64,000 nucleotides of DNA from Eucalyptus grandis (taxonomy: Eukaryota; Streptophyta; Magnoliopsida; Myrtales; Myrtaceae): positions 27,381,803 through 27,445,802 of the forward strand of contig NC_052619.1 in assembly GCF_016545825.1 (NCBI RefSeq), written 5' to 3'. This document shows, piece after piece, positions 1 to 10,791 of the stretch. Every line of letters starts with the position of its first letter. The first letter of the stretch is position 1. The position numbers and the translations under genes were made by a program. The notes under the pieces were generated by a model. It was not told the origin of the DNA. It saw only the letters and a program-made list of their open reading frames with translations, and made no database searches.

Positions 1-23
1 TACCATTTCTTAATAAGTGATGA

Positions 24-227
24 ATAGAAGAGATTCCCGACCTTCCATTGCCTTTGCGGGATTTGCAGGCGGGTGGTTGTGAATCTCTACATAAGATTCC
101 AGATGTTAGCTTAAATACATGTGATGAATTAGTTGGCAAAGGAATGATTGTGGCTCATGTGCTCCCACTTGAGGTTACACAATCTTTCTCTCTAAATCAC
201 AAGTATTGTTTATGCATGTATACGTAG
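24..227 (+). pseudogene. LRR-like tail fragment of a disease-resistance gene
   Basis: An open stretch follows a stop at 21-23 and ends at TAG 225-227. It reads EIPDLPLPLRDLQAGGCESL and then HKIPDV, the leucine and cysteine spacing of the last TNL leucine-rich repeats (xxLPxxLxxLxAxxCxSLxxIP). There is no start codon or obvious acceptor, and the rest would lie left of the window. It is either the last LRR piece of a neighbouring TNL or an eroded part of the gene that continues at 500. It is too short to separate these. Confidence 0.4.
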
Positions 228-499
228 TGGAAGTGGCCATGCCATTCTAGCGGGTAGTGAAATTACGAGCATTGGTGAATTTACAATGATTACTTACTAG
301 ACTCATATTTATAAAGTGAGATGGTGTGCTCTATATAAACCATATGATCTAGTGAATTCTGATTGCATGTGGCTTCAATTATGACAAGTGATTTTTATTT
401 CAAAATCACAGCCAAATTTTGAAATGAATGTATATCTCACTTTTTTTTTCTTTGATCGTTCTGGAATGTCTATGCAAGTTGGTTTTATTGTTCTTGTAG

Positions 500-1775
500 G
501 ACTTTGAAAAATTGAAGTTCATTAACTTTGGTAAATGCCTGGTCACTGGTTTATATGCCGGACATCTCTTGTATTCCAAATCTTGAGGAATTGAATCTCC
601 ATAGGTGCCAAAACTTGGAGCATGTCCACGATTCAGTTGCAAATCACTGTAAGTTATGGAAGTTGAATTTAGAATTTTGCTTTAAATTGCAAAGATTCCT
701 TGATATTCTAAATAAGAACGAAAGCTTGCGAGAAGTTCTTCTAGGGTGGACTTCAATTGAAGAACTTCCTACATCAATAGGAAATCTTGTCTCTCTCGAG
801 GACATTAGTTTATTTGATTGCAATAAACTGGTAATCCTTCCGTCTAGCATTTACAAGTTGCAAAATCTTAAAGTCCTGCAACTTTGTGGCTGCTCACAAC
901 TACAAGAGATCCCCAAGATTCCAGAGAAATTGAGAAGACTAAAGGCAAATAATTGCAAATCTCTAACTAGAATTCTCTCCAACATATGTGATGTTGGGGA
1001 CTTTGACTTGGAAGAATTGGAGATTTCGAATTGCCAACAACTACAAGAGATCCCCAAGATTTCGAGGAAATTGAGAAGACTAAAGGCAAATGATTGCAAA
1101 TCTCTAACTAGAATTCTCTCCAACATATGTGACGTTGGGGACTTTGACTTGGAAGAATTGGAGGTTTCGAATTGCCAACAACTACAAGAGATCCCTAAGA
1201 TTTCGAGGAAATTGAGAAGACTAAAGGCAAATGATTGCAAATCTCTAACTAGAATTCTCTCCAACATATGTGACATTGGGGACTTTGACTTGGAAGAATT
1301 GGAGGTTTCAAATTGCCAACAACTACAAGAGATCCCCAAGATTCAGAGGAAATTGAGAAGACTAAAGGCACATAATTGCAAATCTCTAATTAGAATTCTC
1401 TCCAACATAAGTGATGTTGGGGACTTTGACTTGGAAGAATTGGAGGTTTCGAATTGCCAACAACTACAAGAGATCCCCAAGATTTCGAGGAAATTGAGAA
1501 GACTAAAGGCAAATGATTGCAAATCTCTAACTAGAATTCTCTTCAACATATGTGACGTTGGGGACTTTGACTTGGAAGAATTGGAGGTTTCGAATTGCCA
1601 ACAACTACAAGAGATCCCCAAGATTCCAAGGAAATTGAGAAGACTAAAGGCAAATAATTGCACATCTCTAACTAGAATTCCCTCCAACATATGTGACGTT
1701 GGGGACGTTGAGTTATATTCAAGTCGGGAGCTAGTCCGTAATGGGTTCCCCGTGAATGATTTGTTCATGCCTGAG
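500..1775 (+). pseudogene. TNL leucine-rich-repeat exon, copy A (frameshifted near its 5' end)
   Basis: This is the LRR exon of a TIR-NBS-LRR immune receptor. A pyrimidine-rich acceptor (TTCTTGTAG) ends at 499. LRR text such as SLVYMPDISCIPNLEELNL and LVILPSSIYKLQNLKVLQLC is followed by six tandem 47-residue LRR units, and the exon ends at a GAG|GT donor (1775/1776). Against the paralogous exon at 37125, copy A has one extra base near 540. The frame entered at the acceptor therefore stops, and the LRR frame is open only from about 528. The LRR frame ends in phase 0, whereas the next exon (2234) needs one carried-over base, so the junction also fails. No TIR or NB-ARC exon lies upstream in the window. 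Probably a pseudogene of the 3' half, although the LRR frame itself is clean over 1.2 kb. Confidence 0.75.
900..1745 (+). repeat. six tandem 141-bp (47-residue) LRR units
   Basis: The block CTACAAGAGATCC recurs at 900, 1041, 1182, 1323, 1464 and 1605, an exact 141-bp period with no indels. Each unit encodes LQEIPKI..KLRRLKA followed by a C..LTRI..N motif and about 20 more residues ending ..LEELE.SNCQQ. Only scattered substitutions separate the units. The last unit diverges into ..GDVELYSSRELV. Copy B has a single unit at this place. Confidence 0.95.
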
Positions 1776-1779
1776 GTTA

Positions 1780-1781
<2 letters not shown>

Positions 1782-1830
<49 letters not shown>
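1782..1830 (+). repeat. (CT)n microsatellite just inside an intron
   Basis: About 49 bp of perfect CT repeat begin six bases after the predicted donor of the LRR exon. The orthologous intron of copy B carries (CT)n at the same place. Confidence 0.95.
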
Positions 1831-1833
<3 letters not shown>

Positions 1834-2233
1834 TTAATATGGAGTAGTGGCTTGCTTTGTGCATTGCAAAAGGCTAAAAATCCCGAAATGATGGGCTAAT
1901 TGAATAATAATAAAAAAAAAAAGCAAACATATAGAAAGTGATTGTGCTGGATTGCAAACTATTTATAAAACTCTACAAGGACTGCCTAATGAAAAACTTC
2001 AATAACACATGTTCATCCGGTTACAAAATCTTCAACAATACATGTCATGTTTCCACCAATTAAGTACAAAAAGAATCTTTGTATTGCTACTGCTAATTAT
2101 ATATAAAACTCTAGGATTGCCACTTAACTCATTCATAATCCTCCTTTTAGGTGCCAATTTAAAAAAAAACTATCTAACAGTCTACATCCATGATAGAAAT
2201 TTTATTGCCAACCAAATCATCGAGTTGTTCTAG

Positions 2234-2739
2234 TTGGAGGAGAGATGCCAGAGTGGTTGCTGCCCAATAAAGAGGGTTATATTTCTTTCGTGGCTTCAAA
2301 GGACTTATATGAAAAGATCCTAGGAGTAGCTTTTTGTGTTGTATTTGAAGTGTTGCATAGGTCATGTGAGAGTACTAAATTTGAGGTTATAGGATCTGTT
2401 AATTGCAAAAGCGCAATACACAGCAGAGAGTTCAAGTTCTTTGATTTGGATAATCTGTGGCTGGAGTATATGGAATTAAAGGATTTGTGGATAGTAGAAC
2501 ATTTTGGTCCAAATGACCGGACTCATTTCCGCATTAGCATTAGAGTATGCAATTATCACGAACTACTTGTGAAGAAGTGTGGATTCCGACTAATATGCAA
2601 GCCACTAGAGAATGATTTAGAGGTTTTGCTTCATGACAATCAGTTGCTAGATCCAGATTTATTCTACGAGGTTTCGCATGAAGATAATCCAATGAGCACA
2701 AAGGAAAAAAGATTGAACATGATTGATTCGTCAATCGAG
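2234..2739 (+). CDS. TNL C-terminal C-JID-like exon, copy A
   Basis: C-terminal jelly-roll (C-JID) region that follows the LRRs in TNL receptors and helps recognise effectors. After a TTCTAG acceptor (AG at 2232-2233) the frame reads GGEMPEWLLPNKEGYISFVA, the family hallmark PGxEIPxWF region. ILGVAFCVVFEV and VCNYHELLVKKCGFRLIC, also typical of the domain, follow. It ends at GAG|GT (2739/2740) in phase 0, and a short (CT)n at 2744-2763 starts the next intron. The exon itself has no stop or frameshift, unlike its copy-B counterpart at 38079. It sits in a gene whose LRR exon is frameshifted, so function is doubtful. Confidence 0.7.
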
Positions 2740-3921
2740 GTATCTCTCTCTCTCTCTCTCTCTATGCCCCTCCCCCTCCCCCTCCCCCTTCTCCCAATGT
2801 GTGCATGTGTATATGCGTGTGTATATGTGTGTGTATATGCATGTGTTGATACGGTGTACATTGGATGTATGTAATGCAAAACTGTAAATTCTAGACAAAC
2901 AAACAAATTTAATATAAAGTGATTCTACACATGTATAAAGCTTAAAAAAATCTCAACTTGATGCAATGATGAAGACCTGATGTTTGTAATTCCTGTATTG
3001 AAAAATACGGTTCAAATCTTAGAAAATCTAACAAACAAATGGACATGTGGTTCTTGATGTTATGGTTGATCATAACAACCGACACCAATAATAGTACTAG
3101 ATCAACTCTATGGACTAAGATAAAATTGCGCAACTATAATAATTCAATAATTCGACATGAGACCTTTTTCACTCTTAGGTGTTTGATGCTAAAATGATAG
3201 GGGACCGTCGTACTACATGCCTAGCTAGCCACATGCAGATTACTTGGACAGTGTGATTTAATTTTATTAATAGAGAGTATTGCATTTGAGATTCTCTTTT
3301 TATATAAAGTTAAAGCAAATATAAAAGGGGCAAGTGGTTGGATGAGGCTGGTTTGTGGAGAGGGCATGCATTAGATTTTCCTTTCCAATTTTCTGTTAGT
3401 TTGAGTGCAAGTAGAAGTTTTTTTTTAATTTATTTTAATAATGTTAAATTTGTTGCAAGCAAGTTGGAGTTCAATTAGGACAGTTTGTATTGAAGAATCA
3501 GTGATCTCCAAAGTGACCTCGTAACAATGAACATTAGACAATGGGGTCTGACAAGGACGATTAATTTCTTGGATATGCTGTTCTATTTTCCATCAATTTT
3601 TCACTTCCTATATAGTACACTTGTATTGTATGAGCTACGTTTAGGGTGATTCAATCTAACATTAGGGGTTTGTCCCAAAAAAAAAAAAAAAAAAATCTAA
3701 CATTAGGGGTGGGTAGCACTTGCAGGGGAATGATTTCCAACATAAGCAACGATCAATATGTCTAATTATTACAAAACTCTTGCTTTAGTTGAATTACTAG
3801 GAATATGCACAAATCAAACTCTTTTTCTTGAACTAATTACAAACTTGGATACTTTTAACAATTTACACATATAACAGAGGCATCGCTATTCCAGCCTTTG
3901 GTCTTATCATAAAAATGTTAG

Positions 3922-4576
3922 CCCCGGAAGAGAGATGCCAAAGGGGTTCATCCGTGTTGAAGATGGTATTATATCTTTCAAGGCTTCACAAGACTTGTAC
4001 AACAAGTTCGTAGGATTTTTCTCTGTGTTGTCTTTGATGTAGAAGATGGAGAAAAGGAAGTATCTTTCGACATCGTATCACGTGTCAACGGCCAAAGGCG
4101 GAATGAGCAATCAGGAACTCTCGGTTCATTTGATACGGATCACGTGTGGTTTCAAATTTTCAAAACAAATGCATTGTGGGGATTCTTGGAGGGAATAGTT
4201 GAACTTGGTCAATTTGACGAGAGTTATCCGATATTTAGCCTTAGTATTAGAGTAGCAGGTGCAATCGTTAAAAAGCTAGGATATGTGTTGCAATCCAATC
4301 CTCTAGAGGATGTTTTGAAGGTTGAGATTGAAAAGAATTGCTTGATGAATCTGGCTTCACTCTTTGAGGATAGGGTGGATCCACAGTACTATGGGAGCAG
4401 GATGGATGGAAGGCATTGTGCAAGAGACTCGAAGATATGCATGGAAGGAGAGACTCAATATATTAGAAGAGGGCCATCATGCCTGGCTCATGTGTCTTCA
4501 ACATGGGGATGCTGCAGGAGGTAAAGCAGAGGCTTTGCGAAAAGATTTGGAGTCATTTCCAAGTTATTTGTATTAA
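3922..4576 (+). pseudogene. second C-JID-like exon, copy A (frameshifted)
   Basis: After GTTAG (3921) the frame reads PGREMPKGF and then ISFKASQDLYNKFVGFF, a second, diverged copy of the C-JID start. About 4012-4025 a one-base slip moves the match to another frame (CVVFDVEDGEKEVSF), which continues as FDTDHVWFQIFKTNALWGFL and SIRVAGAIVKKLGYVLQSNP. Without the slip the first frame stops at TAG just after 4040. The open part (4144-4524) ends in text I do not recognise. Copy B carries the same exon at 40844-41450 with different lesions. Confidence 0.6.
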
Positions 4577-4599
4577 GGTTTGTGTGAATGTGTGTGAGT

Positions 4600-5520
4600 G
4601 ATTGATAGTATCCGCGTGTATAAGGGTTGCAAGTGTGTCTTATTTTTGTTTTCAATTTCTATTTTTTCTTCCTTTTGTGGCCCAATGGGGGCGGGGTAAA
4701 ATCCCTCCATTTCTATATTTGGGCTAGTTTCTCGCCTTAGTGTTTTTTTTTTCTTTTGTTAAACAAATCATTTGATTGAAGAACCATTCCAAAAAGAAAT
4801 TGCTATTTGTATTGTTAGTTGAGCAAACCCAATGAGCTTTTCCATCTCGAGCTTTTTCCAAAATAAAAAAAATAAAAAAAATTATATAGATACCCCATGC
4901 ATATATTAAAATACACTATGCTTTTACATAACTATAGATGGACGAAATCATAACTTGAGATAATGAAGATGATTCGCAGGTTACCGATTAATGTCTTATC
5001 TTTTAAATATGAATACAAAATAATTCTCTACTATTTATTGTCTTACCTTCAAAAAGAGGTTAAAAAATTTTACATACTAACAAATATCATGACGCTGCAT
5101 GTACATAAGAAATTGATATTTTCAAAGTTGGACAAAGTAAATATATTATTTGCATGTAATAAACATGAAGTACCATTTTGCTATACTTCTTGTCTTGTTT
5201 TAAGCTTTAAATCCTAAATATTTTAGCATTTAATACTAAATGCTACAAATTTTGAAGAATTTATACAATGTTCTAGTAATTAAAAATCATTTGAAATGCT
5301 TTCACATGCTTACTTTGTTTGAAATATATGTGATCTTAAACAAACGAAAATTTTATAATCAAATCTACCGTAAAAGTTATACGTGATGTCATGTGACTGA
5401 TTTAAATTATATTGTTACATAATGGTCAAAATTATGTTATTTCGTAATATTTAAATCATTAAATCATGGAAATAAATAGTTGGTGAAATACACAACATGA
5501 AAGAATGCGATTGAGGATGC
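4600..5520. other. non-coding 3' flank shared by copies A and B
   Basis: AT-rich DNA with no convincing gene. Much of it matches 46752-47520 downstream of copy B, for example the block around 5225 with TTTTAGCATTTAATACTAAA and the block ending at the CACTTCCTT near 5520. It marks the segmental duplication rather than a gene. The match is interrupted in copy B by the LINE at 41637-46751. Confidence 0.6.
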
Positions 5521-5524
5521 CACT

Positions 5525-6410
5525 TCCTTAAGGCTCCATCACCATCAATCCATCGTCTGTACCATCTCCGATCGGTGACAACCACCGTCAATTCTCCCTC
5601 GCCGGTCAGCGCAACCTCGGCCGCGACGGAGCAGAGAATGGATGCTCATCACCATCGATCGGAACTTCTCTCGTGCTCTTTCTCCCTCGCTTGGTGCGTG
5701 CGGGAGAGCTGAGGAACCGACCGAAGCAAGAATGCACACGCACGGACCGAGAAAAATATCTTCCAGTGTCCATGCCCGCGGTCGAAGCCAGTTGCAGCTG
5801 AATATCTTCGTCGAGCAATTTCGTCGCTGAATTGATTCGTCGCCTTAGCTTCGTCTTCGTGAGATTCTCCAAGTCTTTCAGTGTCTTCATTTATTAGCAG
5901 GTAACCGTTCAGATCGGACGCGGTCGATTCATCGAGACTGGAATTGCTCGTGTTTGCCTTTTGCCGAGAGATTCAAATTGTTATCTCAAATTGCTCGTGT
6001 TATATTGCTCGCCAATTGATAGGAATTCCTATATGCAGAGCACCTCACCATTCATGATCACCACCTATTCGACGTTTTGCCTCAGAGATGATAATGACGA
6101 ATTTGTCTTCATCATTGATCAATCTGAGATTGCATAGAATGATCTGGATGTTCTTGTTCGACATGCTGATCATATATTGTGCAATTTGATGCTTCATCCT
6201 TTGATGGCAGAGAGTTCTCTTTCCCTTGGTGCTTCGGTTTACTTTGTCTCCTTTGGTTATGTGACTGAATTGTCGTCTGGTATAACAGTAAGTCACTATA
6301 CATTGGTGGTGAATAAATCACGGCTAAGCTATATCAAGTTCAATCTCATTTTGATGCTCATAAAAGACCAGTCCACCAAAGTTTGAGGAAGAGAGTCTTC
6401 AACCTAATTT
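5525..6410. other. duplicated low-copy segment with a conserved short reading frame (unrecognised)
   Basis: Closely matched by 47515-48340. On the minus strand 5606-5890 begins MKTLKDLENLTKTKL and its partner 47547-47819 begins with the same text. The first 36 residues differ by three conservative changes, after which copy A has about 50 bp more. On the plus strand the same DNA looks like a GC-rich leader ending CAG|GTAAC (5900) or CAG|GTAAA (47830), a plausible first-exon donor. A plus-strand block near 6057, MITTYSTFCLRDDNDEFVFI, is also shared. I cannot tell which strand, if either, is genic, and I recognise no family. Confidence 0.4.
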
Positions 6411-6761
6411 AAATTCAAACTAAGCGGAAACGGTACGAGAAATGCTCAGGGATCGGAAGTTTAGTTAAGTTGAGAAATTATGGATATATAAAAGCAGTTA
6501 AGAAATCATGGATATGTAAAAGAAGTTAAGTTAAGAAATGGACATTGACCTAGTAATAAATAAAGGGAATTTAAGATTTACGAATAGAAGATATGCGGAG
6601 GAAAAAGATGTGTTGAAATTATGCCAGAATCCTGCCAAAATTACTGCTGAATTCCCTTTGAGTACCATTGTAATGTCGATGTCAATGTCTCCATTTGAGT
6701 GTCAATTGTACAAACTGTGATTAATTTCAATTCCAGCAATGTCAATGTCCTAGTAATCTCA

Positions 6762-6860
6762 TTTTCAGTTAATTTCATTTGGTTTATTCCTTTTAGTGTT
6801 CTTTGCTTTGATTTCAGTTAATTTCATTTGGTTTATTCCTTTTAGTGTTCATAGGGTGTG
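6762..6860. repeat. 49-bp tandem duplication in copy A
   Basis: TTCAGTTAATTTCATTTGG and the following TTTATTCCTTTTAGTGTTC occur twice, 49 bp apart (marker C at 6766 and 6815). Copy B has one diverged copy near 48740, and its alignment to copy A breaks just after this point. Confidence 0.85.
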
Positions 6861-7129
6861 TTTGACTGATACATTCCATGACTCTGATAATGCCATATTC
6901 TTGGAAAGCTGATTCAATAGTTATTTCATGAGTGCCATGAATGGATGATACATGAAGATTATTCATCTGCTAGCTTTACAAAATGGGACTGTATGTTATG
7001 TTTTCTTGCATAAAAAAGGAAGAAGTTAGACAGAAAGGGATTTTGGTTTCATAATGTACCATTAGTTCTTGAACTTTTTATAGCCAATTGAGACCTTAAA
7101 CAACCTAATTTTATTTTTACTCTCTTTTT

Positions 7130-8370
7130 GTCCCGACTTTAAAGTAGCTTGATTGGTCTCTCGTGCATCGCAATTCTCATCATCTTCTTCAAAGAGACTT
7201 TTTTGCACATCGTGAGTTTTGTTTCACGCTCGAGTGAAGGCTGGGGCACAAGTACAAGGGGATAATGGAGTGCTGCAATGGAAATGATGATTGATGAGGC
7301 GGAGAGCGTGGGTGATAGAGTCCATTTGGACTGCTCTGTTCTGTCCAAAATTCCACGAGGTAAGAATGGAACAAACTCATCCATGAATTTGAATGATGGC
7401 TTGGGCATAGAGGGAGAGTTTAGAGCTTCCAAAGCCATTGAAAGCTGCATAAACAAGATTATCTTCCACCGCCAGTTCTTGTCCCTTCTCTATTTCTTCC
7501 ACTGCCAGCTGCGTAGACTCAATTATTCGTCTGCTAGCTTTACAAGTTCATCCATGAATTTGTGATTTTGCCTAAGTGAATCCAGCTTTAGACCACCCCC
7601 TCCCGAAGGGGGAAAAGAGCCAAACCCATTGTTTAATTTACCGGTTTAAATGTTTTGACTACTAGTTTTGTGAAGTTTGTTCTATTTGTTTTGTTTAGTA
7701 TTTTTATGTAGCAGCTTGTTTCAAAGCAAAGTGATATTCAATCTATTATATCAATGCTCAGGTCAATTTAGATGGATCAGGATATTCTATATACACAAAA
7801 TTTCATGTAAAGTTTCTTTGGAGGATTGCTGCTATCCCTTGGTGCAATGCTGGAATAAAACCAGCGTAATGGGATCTTGTCTTGTAGACTCGTTGTGGAT
7901 GAGAATTGTTCTTATTGCGCTTGGGAGGCAGTCTCTTTTAATCTCATGCTGTTGGTACATATCCACTGGCATCTATTTGTTTTTCCTCCCAATCCTGTTA
8001 AGTTGTTCGCTTTTATATTGATACAGGAAGGACTTATGTTATCACAGGTTTAAAAGTACCAACTATGGATGGAAAGTTGAAGTTAACTCTTGAAATACTG
8101 GTTAGTGGAGGACTCTAACTGAGTTTATTATTATTTTTTCAAAACTTCTGTGCATCATTGCTAGAAAGGGTGATGTCGAGATGACTTTGTTTTCTCATGT
8201 TTTTTTATTTTTTATTTTTGGTCAGATTTTTTTCTTATAAATTAAAAAGTAGAAATGAGAAACTAATTTGAGTTGGATGGCCTCGACTCAATGCTAGGTG
8301 GCCCCAAGTTTATAATGCATCAATTGGGGTGGCATAGATGGAAATATTCTTGCATGCTAGAAGTGCTTGG
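7130..8370. pseudogene. unrecognised gene-like segment, duplicated at 51120-52280
   Basis: A GC-richer block at 7180-7560 is matched by 51160-51550. In copy B it offers a clean start, MGISQCCGGNDNGEAESEGD (51286 onward), while copy A is interrupted by stops. Further matched blocks follow, including CAG|GTTTAAAAGTACCAAC near 8047 and its partner near 51880, which look like an acceptor followed by GLKVP / GLEVP. The last common block (8290-8350 and 52190-52250) contains TTTATAATGCATCAATT. The spacing suggests exons of one host gene, decayed in both copies, but I cannot name it. Confidence 0.35.
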
Positions 8371-8569
8371 ATAGATAGCATACACATCAGATACGGGCGA
8401 TAATTTTAAGAAACATATACCATAGACAATCCTTGTAGGGGAATCATCAAGGGATAGACTTGAACCATAGACAATCCTCGTTGGGGAATCATCAAGCAAA
8501 GGGCCACATGAAGCCAATGTCAAACCATAAAAAAATGAACTCTCCACTACTCAATTTATAGGTCATTAG

Positions 8570-9470
8570 CTGCCTGGCCTTTTTACGTGTCTTTGGAAAA
8601 TGAAAATCTCTTTAATAAGCGCCAATGTTTTGTCACGAAGAAACTGACCGGCTAGTCCACCATCAGAACTTCAAAGACATGAACATTGCAGAATGCACAA
8701 TTAATTGATCGCCCTTCAATATGCAGAAGACCATCTAGATGGTGAAACCTTCCATATGAACTCTCAAGAGTTAACTCCCATTGTTTTCCAAAACTTGGAT
8801 CCTCCTCATACAAATCTTTGACGACTTCAAATCCACCAACATTGATTTACATGGTAGAAGAGAGGAGCGCATATCAGCGGCATAAAGCGTCCTCAACTGG
8901 ATTTTGAGTGCCAGATGTATGTTTGAGAAAGGAATGGAAAGGACTGCAGAAATCCATTCCAAGTTGCATGTGGGCAATTAAGCTTCTGTTGAGAGTTGTA
9001 CCTGTTAAGTGGTCAATGATCAGAGTACAAAACGAACTCTTTTGCTAGCAAATGGTGCCTCCACTGCTTGAGGGCACGGACCGTAGCATAAAACTCATCA
9101 TAGGTCGAATACTTCAGCTCGACATCATTCAAATTTTCATTGACAGGGACAAATGGACGACCTTCTTGATTGAGAACAGCACCAATGCCAAAATTGGAAG
9201 CATTGCAATGAACCTCGAAAACCAAATCAGCGTTCGGTGGTGCTAACACAGGAGCTTTAGTTAATTTCTTCTTTAAGGGTTCAAAACTCTTTTGTGCCTT
9301 TTCACTCCACCCAAACCTCTCTCCTTTTAAGCATTCCGTAATTGGTGCAGCAATGGAAGTGAAACTCTTTCTAAATCTCGTGAAAGCTTCGCATCTCATG
9401 ATGCAACTTCGATTCACAAGCTCCCCCGCGGGAATGCTCATTGACCCAATCAAATGTCACACACGTCCTC
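8570..9470 (-). mobile_element. Ty3/gypsy pol fragment (RT end, RNase H, integrase zinc region)
   Basis: On the minus strand the frame 9453-9013 contains GWSEKAQKSFEPLKKKL, then LVFEVHCNASNFGIGAVL and LKQWRHHLLAKEFVLYSDH. This is the reverse transcriptase to RNase H join of Ty3/gypsy polyproteins. After a stop the same protein continues with KLNCPHATWNGFLQSFPF and GTQNPVEDAL (end of RNase H). Near 8700-8580 come a degenerate FHHLDG and GLAGQFLRDKTLALIKE, the integrase zinc-binding entry. The key RNase H aspartate of the DAS motif is changed (CNAS). Several stops and shifts, no LTRs found: a dead internal fragment. Confidence 0.8.
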
Positions 9471-9639
9471 CCTCTTTTTGTCATAACATCAAAAAGGGCT
9501 TCAGGGGCAAATAAGTAGATCAAGTGCTTTCAACAATTCTATGTACTCGAGCTCAGGTGTACACATAAGCTCACAAGGCAACATGATCAGAAGAATCTTA
9601 AAACACATCTTCAAGTAAGAAACAAGCCACAGTGTTCTT

Positions 9640-10640
9640 GAAAAATAAAGACAACACATAATAACTCTAGTAAGTTGGTGGAGGAAGAGGATATTGTGGA
9701 AAGAAATGAGGATTTTGGAGGAAAATTGAAGCAAATCGACTGAACAATTGAAGTTCCTCCATAATTTCCCGCAAATCCTTGTCGCATCTCATTGCAGACC
9801 ATGTGGGATCTCCCTCAAAGCCAAGTAAGCTGGATAGAGAGGCCTCTACCGATGGATCAGCTCCATTTCCATAGTATCAACTCCAGCAGCTTGTGTTATA
9901 TAGTTGTGGGCTATACCCCTCAAGTTTTGTTTGGCCATCCCAAGTATTCTTCCACATCCAAACTTCTCCTTTCTTTCTGATGTCCATAGTTGTTAGTGTG
10001 GACTCTCCGATAAATTGGTGGTCGTTTAGGACTCTAGGCGTCTCCTCCAAGTTCGACATCAAAAGTTTCAAATATGCCAGTGAAGGCCATTCCCCGCACG
10101 GAAAATTTGGTCCTTTTGGAGGTCGCTTCGGGAGACCTAGAAACTGTTCTTGGACCTTGAATGTCAGCTTGAACATATCAGCTCTGAGACCAGAAACGGG
10201 AAGCAGGCAGTATATCACAATCGTATGGAGACTATGCATATTGACATTCTAATGCAATGTGTTAGGATCATGAACTAACCGCTTCACTTGTTCTGAAAAA
10301 AAAGTGTCATTTTTTCTCATGCTCATGTAAGTATCACCGACAACTAAAGGCTGCAACTCATCCTCGAAATTAATGTTAAAAAATAATCAATGTTCCATTG
10401 ACAAAAATACTTGTAAATTATTTTCTTCTTATCATCCTCACCTTTGATCAAATGAGTATAAAACCCTTTCACAACTTCAAAATAAATCTCCTTGGACACC
10501 AACAAAAAACCAAAAATCCAACTCGCTCGGCTAAACCATTTGCCTAAACAGAAATCTCTCCCATGTGAAAAAACTCAAAGTCTATGTCCCGTCTCTTCCA
10601 ACACACTTCTAGCAACAAACATGCGGGAATGAGACAAATA
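9640..10640 (-). pseudogene. unrecognised repeated gene family, fragment 1
   Basis: Minus-strand reading gives a block around 10330-10190 with SEQVKRLVHDP and IVIYCLLPVSG. The open stretch 10239-9877 contains KLTFKVQEQF, PRVLNDHQFIGESTL and GEVWMWKNTWDGQ. The same text, variously broken, appears at 12840-13860 and in the split copy 52570-52828 / 60113-60680. Conservation of protein text across copies (VHDPxTxHLxVNMR, YCLLxISG, KLTxKV) suggests a once-coding family. I do not recognise it. It may be a local low-copy gene or the coding part of an unknown element. Confidence 0.4.
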
Positions 10641-10747
10641 CGTTTGATTAGCAATTTTCGCAATTTTATATTTCACTATCAGTAAGCTTAACTAGACACG
10701 AGTGTCGACACTTGAATTTTACTTGATAAATCAAATATGCATTTAAG

Positions 10748-10749
<2 letters not shown>

Positions 10750-10787
<38 letters not shown>
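10750..10787. repeat. (TA)n microsatellite
   Basis: Thirty-eight bases of perfect alternating T and A. Confidence 0.97.

Positions 10788-10789
<2 letters not shown>

Positions 10790-10791
<2 letters not shown>

Noticed and set aside
851..1768. Two long minus-strand frames opposite the LRR exon
   Set aside because: The exact 141-bp period keeps all frames open if one unit is open. The sense strand gives real LRR text.
2664..2906. Minus-strand frame with GRGRG and repeated THTYTHAYTH text
   Set aside because: By-product of CT, CCCCTC and TGTGTA simple repeats after the C-JID exon.
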